Shown here piece by piece: positions 8,051 through 17,356 of a stretch of DNA of 64,000 nt. The position numbers and the translations under genes were made by a program. The stretch spans positions 1 through 64,000 of the forward strand of contig NZ_MTSE01000014.1 of assembly GCF_002154225.1 (NCBI RefSeq), given 5' to 3'. Below the pieces are notes generated by a model. It ran no database searches. It worked only from the letters and a program-made list of their open reading frames with translations, and was not told where the DNA came from. Position 1 is the first letter of the stretch, and every line of letters begins with the position of its first letter. The DNA comes from Hymenobacter crusticola. Its GTDB lineage: Bacteria; Bacteroidota; Bacteroidia; Cytophagales; Hymenobacteraceae.

Positions 8051-9328
8051 ATGGTGTTGAAGCGAATCTTGTCTTTATTCCTGCTCCTGGCTGCTTGGTT
8101 GAGCGTACCTCTTGCGGCCTGGGCCAACCACGTCCTGATTCCAATGGACGAAACCCAGAAAGAACACCTGAAAGCCTACGGCGCAACCTACTGGCTGCTC
8201 GGCAAACAGGTAGAAGTTGATTGGCTGCTGAATTACCGAGGGGGCGCTTTTGCCTTCCCTAGCGCTGCTGGCGCCGAAAACGAGCTAGCGGTGCGCGGCG
8301 TAACCTACCAGGTCATTAGCGACGCGCAATACAACAGCATCCTCCAGGAAATTGCCGACCCGAACGCCAACATGGACGTGATGAAGTTGGAGAAGGTGCC
8401 CAAAATTGCGGTGTACACGCCCAAAGGCAAGCAGCCCTGGGACGACGCCGTGACGATGGTCCTGACCTACGCCGAAATTCCCTACACCCAGATCTACGAC
8501 GACGAAGTACTGCACGGCGACCTACCTAAGTACGACTGGCTGCACCTGCACCACGAGGATTTTACGGGTCAGTATGGAAAGTTCTTCGCTAGCTACCGCA
8601 ACCGCCCCTGGTACCAGCAGCAGCAGCGCGACTCAGAAGCAACGGCCAAGCGCAACGGCTTTTCGAAGGTGAGCGTGATGAAGGGCGCCGTAGCTACCAA
8701 GATGCAGGAGTTCATCGCGGGCGGGGGCTTCATGTTTGCCATGTGCTCAGCCACCGACTCGTATGATATTGCCTTGGCCGGCCTAGGTATCGATATGGTG
8801 GAAAGCATGTACGACGGCGACCCCGCCGACCCCGCCGCGCAAAGCAAACTGAACTTCAACCGTACCCTAGCTTTCAAAGACTTTACGCTGGAGCGCAACC
8901 CGATTCAGTACGAGTACTCCAATATTGATATGCAGCCCTTCGAGCGCGGCGTGTACGAGGACAACGACTACTTCCAGCTCTTCACCTTCTCGGCCAAGTA
9001 CGACCCGGTGCCCACCATGCTCACCCAAGACCACGAGAAAACCATCAAGGGCTTCATGGGTCAAACCACGGCGTTCCGCAAGAGCCTCATCAAGCCCGAT
9101 GTGGTGGTGATGGGTGAAAACAAAGCCTCTGGCGAAGTACGCTACATGCATGGCACCCTCGGCAAAGGCACCTGGACGTTCTACGGTGGCCACGACCCCG
9201 AAGACTACCAGCACTTGGTAGAGGAAGAACCCACGGACTTGTCGCTGCACCCCAACTCGCCGGGTTACCGCCTGATTTTGAATAACATCCTCTTCCCCGC
9301 GGCGAAGAAAAAGAAGCAGAAGACCTAG
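8051..9328 (+). CDS. Exported conserved Bacteroidota protein, often labelled asparagine synthetase B
   Basis: 425 residues from ATG 8051 (a GTG one codon earlier is possible). Signal peptide KRILSLFLLLAAWLSVPLAAWA ends near residue 25. The mature start NHVLIPMDETQKEHLKAYG and then LLNYRGGAF recall a conserved Bacteroidota family that databases label asparagine synthetase B, although no glutaminase or ATP-pyrophosphatase motif is visible. The middle is rich in His/Asp (LHLHHEDFTGQYG) and there is a GGGFMFAMCSATDS stretch resembling a ThuA/GATase-like turn. I would treat the function as unknown. The C-terminus is basic (KKKKQKT). Confidence 0.7.
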   Translation: MVLKRILSLFLLLAAWLSVPLAAWANHVLIPMDETQKEHLKAYGATYWLLGKQVEVDWLLNYRGGAFAFPSAAGAENELAVRGVTYQVISDAQYNSILQEIADPNANMDVMKLEKVPKIAVYTPKGKQPWDDAVTMVLTYAEIPYTQIYDDEVLHGDLPKYDWLHLHHEDFTGQYGKFFASYRNRPWYQQQQRDSEATAKRNGFSKVSVMKGAVATKMQEFIAGGGFMFAMCSATDSYDIALAGLGIDMVESMYDGDPADPAAQSKLNFNRTLAFKDFTLERNPIQYEYSNIDMQPFERGVYEDNDYFQLFTFSAKYDPVPTMLTQDHEKTIKGFMGQTTAFRKSLIKPDVVVMGENKASGEVRYMHGTLGKGTWTFYGGHDPEDYQHLVEEEPTDLSLHPNSPGYRLILNNILFPAAKKKKQKT

Positions 9329-9407
9329 GCCAAGACCTTTAGCGTCAGCAAAACAATGGTCGAGCTTAGTACCGATGACCATGCATTTCGCTGAATCATT
9401 ATCCTGT

Positions 9408-10409
9408 TTAGCACGGCTCGCCAAAATTCGGTGAGCCGTCCTCATTCCAGGTGAAAGGCTTCACTCTAATTTGCCGCGCCCAACCGGCTTTGCTGCTGCG
9501 GGCAGCGTGGTAAATGATATAATCCTGCTCCTCAATCTGCACGAAAGAGGCGTGACCAGGACCGAAGATGGTATCGGTTTTCGAGAATACCGGTTGTGGT
9601 TCTTTACGCCACGAGGCCGGGTCGAGCGCGTCGCCACCTAGGTAGGTGAGCTGGCCTAGGCAATAGTCATCGGTCCAGCTGCCGCTGGCGGAATAGATAA
9701 TGAAGATGCGGCCATTGCGTGTCAGCACTTGCGGCCCCTCATTTACGTGTGGGTAGCCGTGCTTTTCCCAGTTGTATTCTGGCCTCGAAATACACACCCG
9801 GTCAGAAGCAATGGTCCACGGGTTGCTCATGCGGGCGATGTAGATATTTTGGCTGGTGTTAGTGAATCTTTCCCACCCCGACCACAGAAAATACAGCTGT
9901 CCGTCGTCCATGGGTAGCACGGTACCGTCGATGGCCCAGCGGTCAGTCGGGATTTCGAGTTTGCCTTTAAATTCGTATTCACCCAGTGGATCGGCGGAGG
10001 TGCCTTGCAACGTGTAGAGTCGCTCTTCGCCATTTTTGGCATTGTAGAGCGCAAAGTAGACGTACCACTGACCGTTAATTAGCTGCAACTCCGGCGCCCA
10101 TATTTCCACAAAATCGGGTGTAGTGCCCTGCGTTCCTGGCCAAACTTGCACAAGTTCGGCCGAAGCCATTTCGGCCAAGCTGGCAAACTTGCCGACCATT
10201 ATCTTCTGCTTCAGCCGATCGACGGTGCAGTAATACAACTGTCCTTCGTGGGAAATAACCCAAGGATCTTCCCCATCGGGCACTAGCACGTGCGTTTGGT
10301 CGCCGCTGGGTGACAGCGCGCGGGCTCGCTGGGTTAGTTCATTTATTTCCGCCACCGTCATAGGCGCTAGTTGCGCTTCCTGGTAGATGTGGTCGTCGGG
10401 AATGTGCAT
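9408..10409 (-). CDS. Glycoside hydrolase family 43-like protein
   Basis: 333 residues with five-bladed propeller features. The three acidic residues expected for GH43 are visible: Asp48 (DGEDPWVI) as base, Asp161 (AIDGTVLP) as pKa modulator and Glu224 (VNEGPQV) as acid, plus WAPE at 104-107. Such enzymes release arabinose or xylose from plant polysaccharides. No signal peptide is seen, so it should act on imported oligosaccharides. A GAGCC-type hairpin (9413-9439) overlaps its last codons. It stands alone on this strand upstream of a PhyH gene. Confidence 0.85.
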   Translation of the reverse strand: MHIPDDHIYQEAQLAPMTVAEINELTQRARALSPSGDQTHVLVPDGEDPWVISHEGQLYYCTVDRLKQKIMVGKFASLAEMASAELVQVWPGTQGTTPDFVEIWAPELQLINGQWYVYFALYNAKNGEERLYTLQGTSADPLGEYEFKGKLEIPTDRWAIDGTVLPMDDGQLYFLWSGWERFTNTSQNIYIARMSNPWTIASDRVCISRPEYNWEKHGYPHVNEGPQVLTRNGRIFIIYSASGSWTDDYCLGQLTYLGGDALDPASWRKEPQPVFSKTDTIFGPGHASFVQIEEQDYIIYHAARSSKAGWARQIRVKPFTWNEDGSPNFGEPC

Positions 10410-10556
10410 GCTTGTTTACTGATTCAGCAACGGAAGCCAGGGCTGGAAGACGGGTAGAAAACAATGATTTGTACCTAGCCTGTGCGAAGTCGCTTTCTGG
10501 TAGTTGGAGGAAAACCTAGGTTGATTTCTTCTTTATTGATTAGAAAGAACATTATA

Positions 10557-10637
10557 CTGACGCAGAAAGTCATTCGCACGCAATCATTGCCCTAATGAAC
10601 TTCTATTGCTTTGAAGGCGAATAGCTTTCTGCGTCAG
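10557..10637. terminator. Inverted repeat downstream of the PhyH gene
   Basis: CTGACGCAGAAAG (10557-10569) and CTTTCTGCGTCAG (10625-10637) are exact 13-bp complements. ATTCGC/GCGAAT just inside extends the stem imperfectly. The loop is about 40 nt. Probably the 3' end of the leftward dioxygenase gene, although no T-run is present. Confidence 0.5.
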
Positions 10638-10656
10638 CCTAACGCGCTGGCAACTG

Positions 10657-11502
10657 CTACGCCTCTCCCATCATCAGGCCCTCAATAGTGTGCCCTTGCA
10701 CGATGGGCTCTAGCTCATCAACCAAGCGACACGTGAGGTGCTGCGTCAAGTTTTCGGGCAGCGTTTCGTAGAAGGCTCGCGTGATTTGCAGATCGTGGCG
10801 CTCGGCGTTGTTAGCGGTGGGGGCATCTACCCCGAGCACTAGCGCCGGCCTAGGTTTGTCGGAATAGTTGGCCGTGCCACGGTGAATGGTCAGGGCCGAA
10901 CGAGCGGAGATGTCGCCTAACTGAGGCATCTTGCGCTGGGCCCGTTGTTCGTAGCGCGGGCTGTTCGACTTTGGCGGGAACATGCCATACTGGAAGCCGA
11001 TGGGCAGATCCCACTGGGTGCCGGGCGCTACTTCAAAGGGCCCCATATCCTCGGTCACATCTATCGTGGTAAGGTTGAAGGCCAAGGAGTTAAGCCGCCG
11101 CCCGACGATGGTGTCGTCGGGGGCCGGGAAGTCGCGGTGCCAAGGCTGGTTCACGGCGCCAGGATTGGGCACATCGAAGCCAATTTCCACGATTTTGTAC
11201 TCTGGTCCGAGCACGGCCTCGCACACGGCTATTACCCAGGGGTGGGTAGCGAGGTCCACAAAGCCACGAATGTCTTCAGGGTGAATCTCGACGTAGTGCC
11301 GCTTAGGGCCCCGACCTAGGGCGCCGCCGGGGCGCTTTAGGGCTTCTTCGTATAAGCGAGTAATATCCTCGCCGAGCTGCTGCGCCCACTCGCGGCTAAA
11401 GGCGCCTTTCAAGCCGATGATGCCGTCGCCGTAGAGCCCACCCATAATCTGGGCAACGTCGTAGGTTGGTCGCGTAATGGGGTTTGCTTCCACTGTTTCC
11501 AT
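10657..11502 (-). CDS. Phytanoyl-CoA dioxygenase (PhyH) family protein
   Basis: 281 residues. The Fe(II)/2-oxoglutarate site is readable as His122-x-Asp124 (PWHRDFPAPDD) and distal His207 (TIHRGTANYSDKPRP), with Arg218 likely binding 2-oxoglutarate. Cytoplasmic, with no signal peptide. Family members hydroxylate varied small molecules, so the substrate is open; neighbouring glycosidases hint at a sugar- or plant-metabolite role, but this is inference. The start MEVEANP-like METVEANPIT lies 255 bp from the divergent GH92 gene. Confidence 0.85.
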   Translation of the reverse strand: METVEANPITRPTYDVAQIMGGLYGDGIIGLKGAFSREWAQQLGEDITRLYEEALKRPGGALGRGPKRHYVEIHPEDIRGFVDLATHPWVIAVCEAVLGPEYKIVEIGFDVPNPGAVNQPWHRDFPAPDDTIVGRRLNSLAFNLTTIDVTEDMGPFEVAPGTQWDLPIGFQYGMFPPKSNSPRYEQRAQRKMPQLGDISARSALTIHRGTANYSDKPRPALVLGVDAPTANNAERHDLQITRAFYETLPENLTQHLTCRLVDELEPIVQGHTIEGLMMGEA

Positions 11503-11757
11503 GATCCTATCCTTTTAGATTAGCACTTGCTATACAACCTAACTTTGCTTCACCCTAGCCCAGAGTCAGTGCAAGCTCGGTTGACTTCTGCTTTCTAACG
11601 AATGTTGTGGCGGGTAGGTGAAGTAATTATTATGGCCTTTGGTGATGCGCAGGGCGGTAGATGCCCTTGCAGTCACTTGGCCCACAAACGGCCATAAAAA
11701 GTACCATCCTTTCCGCCCAGCTTCCTACCTTTCCAGCTTCAACCCCTACCGAAGCTG

Positions 11758-14052
11758 ATGAAACAACTTTCGCTTGCCGCCCTACTCCTCGCCTCCTTAC
11801 CTAGCCTAGCCCAGAAATCCAAACCTGCCGAAAACCTCGTCCAGTACGCCCACCCCATTGTCGGGACGGCGAAGATGGGGCACACGTTTCCGGGGGCCAC
11901 GGTGCCCTTCGGCATGGTGCAGCTCTCGCCCGATACCGACACGCTCAGCTACGAGCTGAACGGCAAGTACAACCCCGACATGTACAAGTACTGCGCGGGC
12001 TACCAGTACAGCGACAAGACCATCGTTGGCTTCAGCCACACGCACTTCAGCGGCACGGGCCACTCTGACCTAGGAGACTTCCTGATCATGCCCACCACGG
12101 GCCCGCTCCAACTCAACCCTGGCACGGCCGACAAGCCCCAGAGCGGCTTCCGCTCCACCTTCTCCCACGCCACCGAGGTGGCCGAGCCCGGTTACTACCG
12201 CGTGAAGCTCGACGACCACAACATCCTGGCCGAGCTGACCGCTACCAACCGGGTGGGCATGCACCAGTACACCTTCCCGCAGTCGGACCAGGCGCACCTG
12301 ATTCTGGATTTGATGGCGGGCATCTACAACTACCCCGATAAGAACGTGTGGACCTTCGTGCGGGTAGAGAACGACACGCTCGTGACCGGCTACCGCCAAA
12401 CCAACGGCTGGGCGCGCACCCGCACGGTGTACTTCGCCATGACGTTTTCGAAGCCGTTCACCGACTACGGCAGCCGCAACTTCGCCAAGCGGCAGGTGTA
12501 CCGTGGCTTCTGGGGCAAGTTCGACCAGACCAAGAACTTCCCCGACCTAGCCGGCGAGCAGCTGCGGATGTTCTTCAACTTCAAGACGACGGCCAACGAG
12601 AAGCTGAAAGTGAAGTTTGCCCTCTCGCCCACGAGTACCGCCAGCGCCCTTCAAAATCTGCGCACCGAAGCGCCCGGCTGGGACTTCGACAAGGTGAAAG
12701 GCCAGGCCCAACAGCAGTGGCAGCAGGAGCTCAGCAAAGTGGTCATTGAGTCGCCGAAGAAGGTGGATAAGGAGAACTTCTACACGGCCATGTACCACGC
12801 CTTCCTGAGCCCGACGACCTACATGGACGCCGACGGCCAGTACCGCGGCCTCGACCAGAACAACCACAAGGCCGACGGCTTCACCAACTACACCACCTTC
12901 TCGCTCTGGGATACCTACCGCGCCCTACATCCGCTTTTTAACGTGCTGCAACCCAAGCGCAACGCCGACATGGTGCAGTCGATGCTGGCCCACTTCGACC
13001 AAAGCGTGGAGCGCATGCTGCCCGTGTGGAGCCACTACGCCAACGAAAACTGGTGCATGATCGGCTACCACTCGGTGCCCGTCATTGCCGACGCCGTGAT
13101 GAAAGGCAACGCGCCCTTCGACGCCAACAAAGCCCTTGATGCTTGTGTGACCACCGCCCGCCAAGCCCGCTACGACGGCATCGGCTACTACGTGCAGCTC
13201 GGCTACGTGCCCGAAGACAAAAGCGGTTCGTCGGTGTCGAAAACGCTGGAATACGCCTACGACGACTGGTGCATCGCCCAGATGGCCCAGAAGCTAGGTC
13301 GTCAAGACATTTACCAAGAGTTCAACAAACGCGCCCAGAACTGGCGCAACGTGTACGACCAGCGCATCGGCTTCATGCGTCCCAAAATGGCCGACGGCAC
13401 TTTCCGTCCGCGCTTCGACGTGTTGAGCACCAACGACCAAGGCTTCATCGAGGGCAATGCCTGGAACTACAGCCTCTACGTGCCCCAGGACCCCGCCGCG
13501 CTGATCCAGATCATGGGTGGCCAGAAGCGTTTCGTGCCCCACCTCGATTCGCTGTTCACGATGCATCTGCCCGATAAGTTCTTCGCTGAAACCGAGGACA
13601 TTACCCGCGACGGTATCATCGGCAACTACGTGCACGGCAACGAGCCCGCCCACCACGTTGCCTACCTCTACAACTGGACCGACCAGCCCTGGAAAACCCA
13701 GGCCCGCGTGCGCATGATACTGCCCAAAATGTACCGCCCCACTCCCGACGGCCTCGGTGGCAACGACGACTGCGGGCAGATGAGCGCTTGGTACATCTTC
13801 TCGGCTCTCGGCTTCTACCCTGTGGCGCCTGGCTCGCCGGAGTACGCCCTCGGCAGTCCCGCCGTGCACGGCGCTACGTTGAACTTGGAGAATGGCAAAA
13901 CCTTCCGCGTCAACGTCAAAAACCAGAGCGACAAAAACGTGTACGTGAAGGAAGCTAGGCTCAACGGCCAGAAACTCACGCGGCCCTTCTTGAACCACCA
14001 AGATATTATGAACGGCGGCGAGCTGACGTTTACGATGGCGGCGAAACCTTAA
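11758..14052 (+). CDS. Glycoside hydrolase family 92 alpha-mannosidase
   Basis: 764 residues with signal peptide MKQLSLAALLLASLPSLAQ. The family hallmarks are clear: GTAKMGHTFPGATVPFGM near the start, FSHTHFSGTGHSDLGD, the GNEPAHHVAYLYNW acid-residue loop near residue 630 and GNDDCGQMSAWYIFSALGF. GH92 enzymes are calcium-dependent exo-mannosidases that trim alpha-1,2 (or 1,3/1,4/1,6) mannose from N-glycans and yeast mannan in the periplasm. High GC and strong C-ending codon use. A much AT-richer gene follows only 6 nt downstream. Confidence 0.95.
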   Translation: MKQLSLAALLLASLPSLAQKSKPAENLVQYAHPIVGTAKMGHTFPGATVPFGMVQLSPDTDTLSYELNGKYNPDMYKYCAGYQYSDKTIVGFSHTHFSGTGHSDLGDFLIMPTTGPLQLNPGTADKPQSGFRSTFSHATEVAEPGYYRVKLDDHNILAELTATNRVGMHQYTFPQSDQAHLILDLMAGIYNYPDKNVWTFVRVENDTLVTGYRQTNGWARTRTVYFAMTFSKPFTDYGSRNFAKRQVYRGFWGKFDQTKNFPDLAGEQLRMFFNFKTTANEKLKVKFALSPTSTASALQNLRTEAPGWDFDKVKGQAQQQWQQELSKVVIESPKKVDKENFYTAMYHAFLSPTTYMDADGQYRGLDQNNHKADGFTNYTTFSLWDTYRALHPLFNVLQPKRNADMVQSMLAHFDQSVERMLPVWSHYANENWCMIGYHSVPVIADAVMKGNAPFDANKALDACVTTARQARYDGIGYYVQLGYVPEDKSGSSVSKTLEYAYDDWCIAQMAQKLGRQDIYQEFNKRAQNWRNVYDQRIGFMRPKMADGTFRPRFDVLSTNDQGFIEGNAWNYSLYVPQDPAALIQIMGGQKRFVPHLDSLFTMHLPDKFFAETEDITRDGIIGNYVHGNEPAHHVAYLYNWTDQPWKTQARVRMILPKMYRPTPDGLGGNDDCGQMSAWYIFSALGFYPVAPGSPEYALGSPAVHGATLNLENGKTFRVNVKNQSDKNVYVKEARLNGQKLTRPFLNHQDIMNGGELTFTMAAKP

Positions 14053-14058
14053 TCTATT

Positions 14059-14679
14059 ATGAATAAATATTTGCTGCTAGCTACACTAATTATTGTACTG
14101 GTATCGAAAGTAAAGGCTCAAGAATGCTACTATACGAGCTTATCTAAACGTTACGCCTTCCAAGTAACAGCAACTCGAATTTCTAATGCGGATAGTCTAC
14201 GGCTTGCTTCCACTATCATAGTTAAAATAATTGACCAGACTACCAACCAGCAAATTCAACAGTTATGTATCGACGCCGAATATTTATTCGACGATGTGTA
14301 CAGTAATTGCGAAGCAGCACGCTCTTACATAACTGGCTATAATGCTGAAGATGATGCAATGGATAATGATTATGGCGATGTAATTGTTGCTGATTTCAAT
14401 TTTGATAGCCGAGAAGATCTAGCGGTAAAGTACAGTTCAGGAGGCAATGGTGGCCCACAATACAACTACTATATTCATACAGATCAGAGCATTTTCAAGC
14501 TGGATAATTTCTTAACTGAGCAAATGATGTACTTCCCAACGGAAATAGATGCAAAGCGACACAGGCTCATTAATTATGTGCATGCTAATGCTCTGGGAGA
14601 AAATATGAACGTATATGCCTATAACTCTTCCAAAAAAACATGGAAGTTTGTCAAACGCCGTTTTAGAAGAGCTGGTTGA
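14059..14679 (+). CDS. Exported hypothetical protein, XAC2610-like, AT-rich
   Basis: 206 residues with signal peptide (YLLLATLIIVLVSKVKAQ). The central DVIVADFNFDSREDLAVKYSSG is a calcium-loop/FG-GAP-like motif as in XAC2610-type proteins, followed by an aromatic-rich segment (GPQYNYYIHTD). Function unknown. Its base composition is clearly more AT-rich than the GH92 gene ending 6 nt upstream, and its codons end more often in A/T, so it may be a later acquisition although it probably shares the upstream transcript. A bidirectional terminator follows. Confidence 0.65.
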   Translation: MNKYLLLATLIIVLVSKVKAQECYYTSLSKRYAFQVTATRISNADSLRLASTIIVKIIDQTTNQQIQQLCIDAEYLFDDVYSNCEAARSYITGYNAEDDAMDNDYGDVIVADFNFDSREDLAVKYSSGGNGGPQYNYYIHTDQSIFKLDNFLTEQMMYFPTEIDAKRHRLINYVHANALGENMNVYAYNSSKKTWKFVKRRFRRAG

Positions 14680-14717
14680 GTACCACCCAATTTCTAACTA
14701 GTGCTAGTTAAGAAAAC

Positions 14718-14766
14718 AAAAAAGCCCCACTCATCAAGCTATTAAGCTGAATGAGTGGGGCTTTTT
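14718..14766. terminator. Bidirectional intrinsic terminator
   Basis: AAAAAGCCCCACTCAT (14719-14734) and ATGAGTGGGGCTTTTT (14751-14766) form an exact 16-bp stem with A/T-runs on both sides. It sits between two convergent genes. Confidence 0.85.
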
Positions 14767-14787
14767 ATTTAGCCGTTAAGCAGAAGC

Positions 14788-15027
14788 CTAGCGGTTAATA
14801 TTGAGGGTAGGCACATTAGCGCCTTTATTTTTGGAGCGGTTGTATAGGTAAGCAGCACCAGCGGCTAGCAGCGCGCCACCAGCTAGCTTGCGGTTGAAGC
14901 CACCGCCTCTGCTAACATTAGCATTGTCGCTATTGCCGGAATTACCACCGGTGAAAGTCCGCAGCAGGCCCGAAATCAAGCCGCCCATAGTACCACTTTG
15001 TTGATTATTAGAACCGAAGATGCCCAT
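14788..15027 (-). CDS. Small glycine/asparagine-rich protein with one membrane segment
   Basis: 79 residues from ATG 15025-15027 (MGIFGSNNQQSG); an in-frame TTG lies three codons upstream. Gly/Asn/Ser-rich first half, one hydrophobic stretch (LAGGALLAAGAAYLYNRSK), short polar tail. The GGxLLAxGxxYL pattern recurs in the N-terminal membrane part of the DUF2383 protein at 49184-49891, but the likeness is short. No known function. It converges on a clean terminator, which supports a real gene. Confidence 0.55.
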   Translation of the reverse strand: MGIFGSNNQQSGTMGGLISGLLRTFTGGNSGNSDNANVSRGGGFNRKLAGGALLAAGAAYLYNRSKNKGANVPTLNINR

Positions 15028-15198
15028 GATTGACAAAGGAAATGGTGAATGAGCTATATAACGTGAGTTGAAGTCGTATGGTTAACCTCGACGGCTGAAA
15101 TTTCCTACGCCAAGCGAGCCGAACAATGGCGCATCCCGCCTGTTTTGCTACCAAAGCCGATCAGCTAGCTTCCGCAAGCCCCGGCCAAGCGGCCTGCA

Positions 15199-15744
15199 AT
15201 GGCTGCCGACGACGAGACGTACCGCATGCCCAAGTTAGTTTATAGCCATTGGGGATTGCTGCACCTAATCGCGGCGACAGCTTCGTTGCTTCTGGGCACC
15301 ATTGTGCTGGCACTATCGAAGGGCGGCAAGCGCCACAAGCGGCTAGGCTACAGCTACGTAGGCAGTATGGCAGTGATGCTTGCCACCTCGTTTACCATTT
15401 ACCGACAGTTTCACGGATTTGGGATTTTTCATGTAGCGGCGCTGCTGAGCTCCGTTACGTTGAGTGCGGGCATGGTGCCGATGTTGCGAAAGAAACCTGT
15501 GCACTCCTGGCGGCAATGGCACTACAGCTTTATGTATCTGTCGGTGCTGGAGCTATACGTGGCGCTGGTGGCGGAAGTGCTGGTGCGCAGGCCGGGCATG
15601 AGCTTTTGGGAGGTAGCGAGCCTGTCGTCGACGACGGTGATGCTGCCGGGCGCCCTTTTATTTACCCGCTTCCGCAAGCGGTGGCAAGCACCTAGCCCCC
15701 GCGCACGACTTGCAACTAAGTCAGCAATAAACGCTGCCGCGTAA
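15199..15744 (+). CDS. DUF2306-like membrane protein
   Basis: 181 residues. After a short polar N-terminus come four to five hydrophobic segments, with HWGLLHLIAATASLLLGTIV and the conserved-looking GKRHKRLGYSYVGSM loop that marks the DUF2306 family, then SFTIYRQFHGFGIFH. An inner-membrane protein of unknown function. ATG at 15199; an internal methionine (MPKLVYSHW) is an alternative start. Confidence 0.72.
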   Translation: MAADDETYRMPKLVYSHWGLLHLIAATASLLLGTIVLALSKGGKRHKRLGYSYVGSMAVMLATSFTIYRQFHGFGIFHVAALLSSVTLSAGMVPMLRKKPVHSWRQWHYSFMYLSVLELYVALVAEVLVRRPGMSFWEVASLSSTTVMLPGALLFTRFRKRWQAPSPRARLATKSAINAAA

Positions 15745-16043
15745 CAAAGCATAGTCAGCGCAGCGGTTATTTGGCTTATAGCTTTACGGCCTAACGCAAA
15801 CTTGATAATCCGCGCTAGCTACTATTGTCATCACACGGACTGCAAAATGCAGGGGGCGGCGTAATACGACCTAGCCCCTATAGAACACCACCTCGGTAGC
15901 TTCGAACGCCGCAACACCACCTAGCCCCCACTCAGCTTCTAAAGCCTGCGTGGTACGTACGCCCGTTTCCACGACGGCGCTTATGAACATAAAGTCGCGG
16001 CATTTCCGTAAAATGCCATTCCCACCGCCTCACAATCCGCCCA
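15745..16043. other. Intergenic region, 299 bp
   Basis: No gene supported. Several CCTAGC words (for example ACCTAGCCCC twice near 15870-15930) are noticeable. No clear promoter box or hairpin is seen. Confidence 0.4.
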
Positions 16044-17318
16044 ATGAAGTCCCTTCTTTGCCTTGCATTAGTCGCTCTTGCCACCGCTGTCCACGCCCAA
16101 ACGGGGTATGTTAAAGTTGAAGTTAAGCAAACAGCGGGGCGCTACGAACTGCTGCGCGGCGGACAGCCTTACTTTATCAAAGGAGCGGGGGGTGGGCAAT
16201 TTCCGGAGCGCATCAAGGCCTATGGGGGTAACTCCATTCGGACATGGGGCACCAGCAACGCCGACAAGGTGCTAGCTGAAGCCAGCAAGAACGGCCTCAC
16301 CGTGATGCTAGGGCTCGATGTGGCCCGCGAGCGGCACGGCTTCGACTACAACAACCCGCAAGCCGTAGCCACGCAGCTGCAAAAAGTGCGCGCCGAAGTG
16401 CTGAAGTACAAAGACGACCCCGCCGTGTTGTTTTGGGGCATCGGCAACGAGCTGAACCTAGAATACACCAACCCGAAGGTGTGGGATGCTGTGCAGCAGA
16501 TTGCCCAGATGATCCACGAAGTTGACCCCAACCACCCAACCAGCACCGTGCTAGCCGGCTGCAATCAGAAGGAAGTGGACTATATCAAAGCGAGGTGCCC
16601 GGCCGTCGACATTTTGAGCATTAACACCTATGCGGGGCTGGCGGCTATTCCGCAGCAAGTGCGCGCCGCGGGCTGGGCTGGGCCCTACGTGGTGGCCGAG
16701 TGGGGCCCCACGGGGCACTGGGAAAGCCCGGTTACGCCCTGGAAAGCCTCGGTGGAGGAAACCAGCAGCCAGAAAGCCGCTGTGTACCAGAGCCGCTACG
16801 AAGCCTCGGTGGCCATAGACAAGACGCAGTGCCTAGGTACCTACGTGTTTTTGTGGGGTCAGAAGCAGGAGCGCACGCCCACTTGGTACGGCATCTTCAC
16901 GGAAGATGGCAAAGAATCGGAGGTGGTAGACGTGATGCAGTACTTGTGGAGTGGGCAGTGGCCTCAGAATCGCGCACCGCACCTAGCTACCTTTCAGCTA
17001 AACAGCAAGCAGGCCACCGACAACATCTACTTGCGGGCGGGCCAGCGCTACCCCGTTGTGGCGAATGTCGCCGACCCTGATCAGGACCCGCTGACGTACC
17101 GCTACGAACTGCTCCCAGAAAGCACCGACTTGAAAACTGGCGGCGACCGGGAAAGCCGCCCCGCTCCTATTCGGGGCTCATTGCCAGCCAATGCCAAGGC
17201 TCAAACCACTCTTACCGCGCCCGCAAAGGCCGGGGCTTACCGGTTGTTTATTTACGCCTACGACGGTCATGACAACGTCGCGACGGCCAATATTCCGTTT
17301 TACGTAAACGACAAGTAA
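16044..17318 (+). CDS. Exported clan GH-A glycoside hydrolase (GH2/GH5-like TIM barrel) with beta-sandwich tail
   Basis: 424 residues. Signal peptide KSLLCLALVALATAVHAQ. The TIM-barrel pattern has FIKGAGG, then AYGGNSIRTWGT, acid/base Glu in GIGNELN (~141) and nucleophile Glu in VVAEWGPTG (~224). The last ~100 residues (NRAPHLATFQLN onward) look like a cadherin/Ig-type beta domain (VADPDQDPLTYRYELLP). Likely a periplasmic or surface beta-glycosidase or transglycosidase; substrate not predictable. The inverted repeat at its end overlaps its last codons. Confidence 0.75.
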   Translation: MKSLLCLALVALATAVHAQTGYVKVEVKQTAGRYELLRGGQPYFIKGAGGGQFPERIKAYGGNSIRTWGTSNADKVLAEASKNGLTVMLGLDVARERHGFDYNNPQAVATQLQKVRAEVLKYKDDPAVLFWGIGNELNLEYTNPKVWDAVQQIAQMIHEVDPNHPTSTVLAGCNQKEVDYIKARCPAVDILSINTYAGLAAIPQQVRAAGWAGPYVVAEWGPTGHWESPVTPWKASVEETSSQKAAVYQSRYEASVAIDKTQCLGTYVFLWGQKQERTPTWYGIFTEDGKESEVVDVMQYLWSGQWPQNRAPHLATFQLNSKQATDNIYLRAGQRYPVVANVADPDQDPLTYRYELLPESTDLKTGGDRESRPAPIRGSLPANAKAQTTLTAPAKAGAYRLFIYAYDGHDNVATANIPFYVNDK

Positions 17319-17341
17319 CCAGTCGCTTACTTGTCGTTTAC
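17304..17341. terminator. 15-bp perfect inverted repeat across a convergent junction
   Basis: GTAAACGACAAGTAA (17304-17318) and TTACTTGTCGTTTAC (17327-17341), spacer 8 nt. The left arm includes the stop codon of the GH gene; the right arm lies just downstream of the opposing esterase. No T-run. Confidence 0.55.
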
Positions 17342-17356
17342 ACAAAGCCTAGCGTT

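Noticed and set aside
8867..9445. Long reverse-strand frame over the exported protein gene
   Set aside because: His/Val-rich antisense frame typical of GC-rich coding DNA; no domain.
13294..14001. 235-codon antisense frame in the GH92 gene
   Set aside because: Composition-driven shadow of a strong, well-recognised gene.
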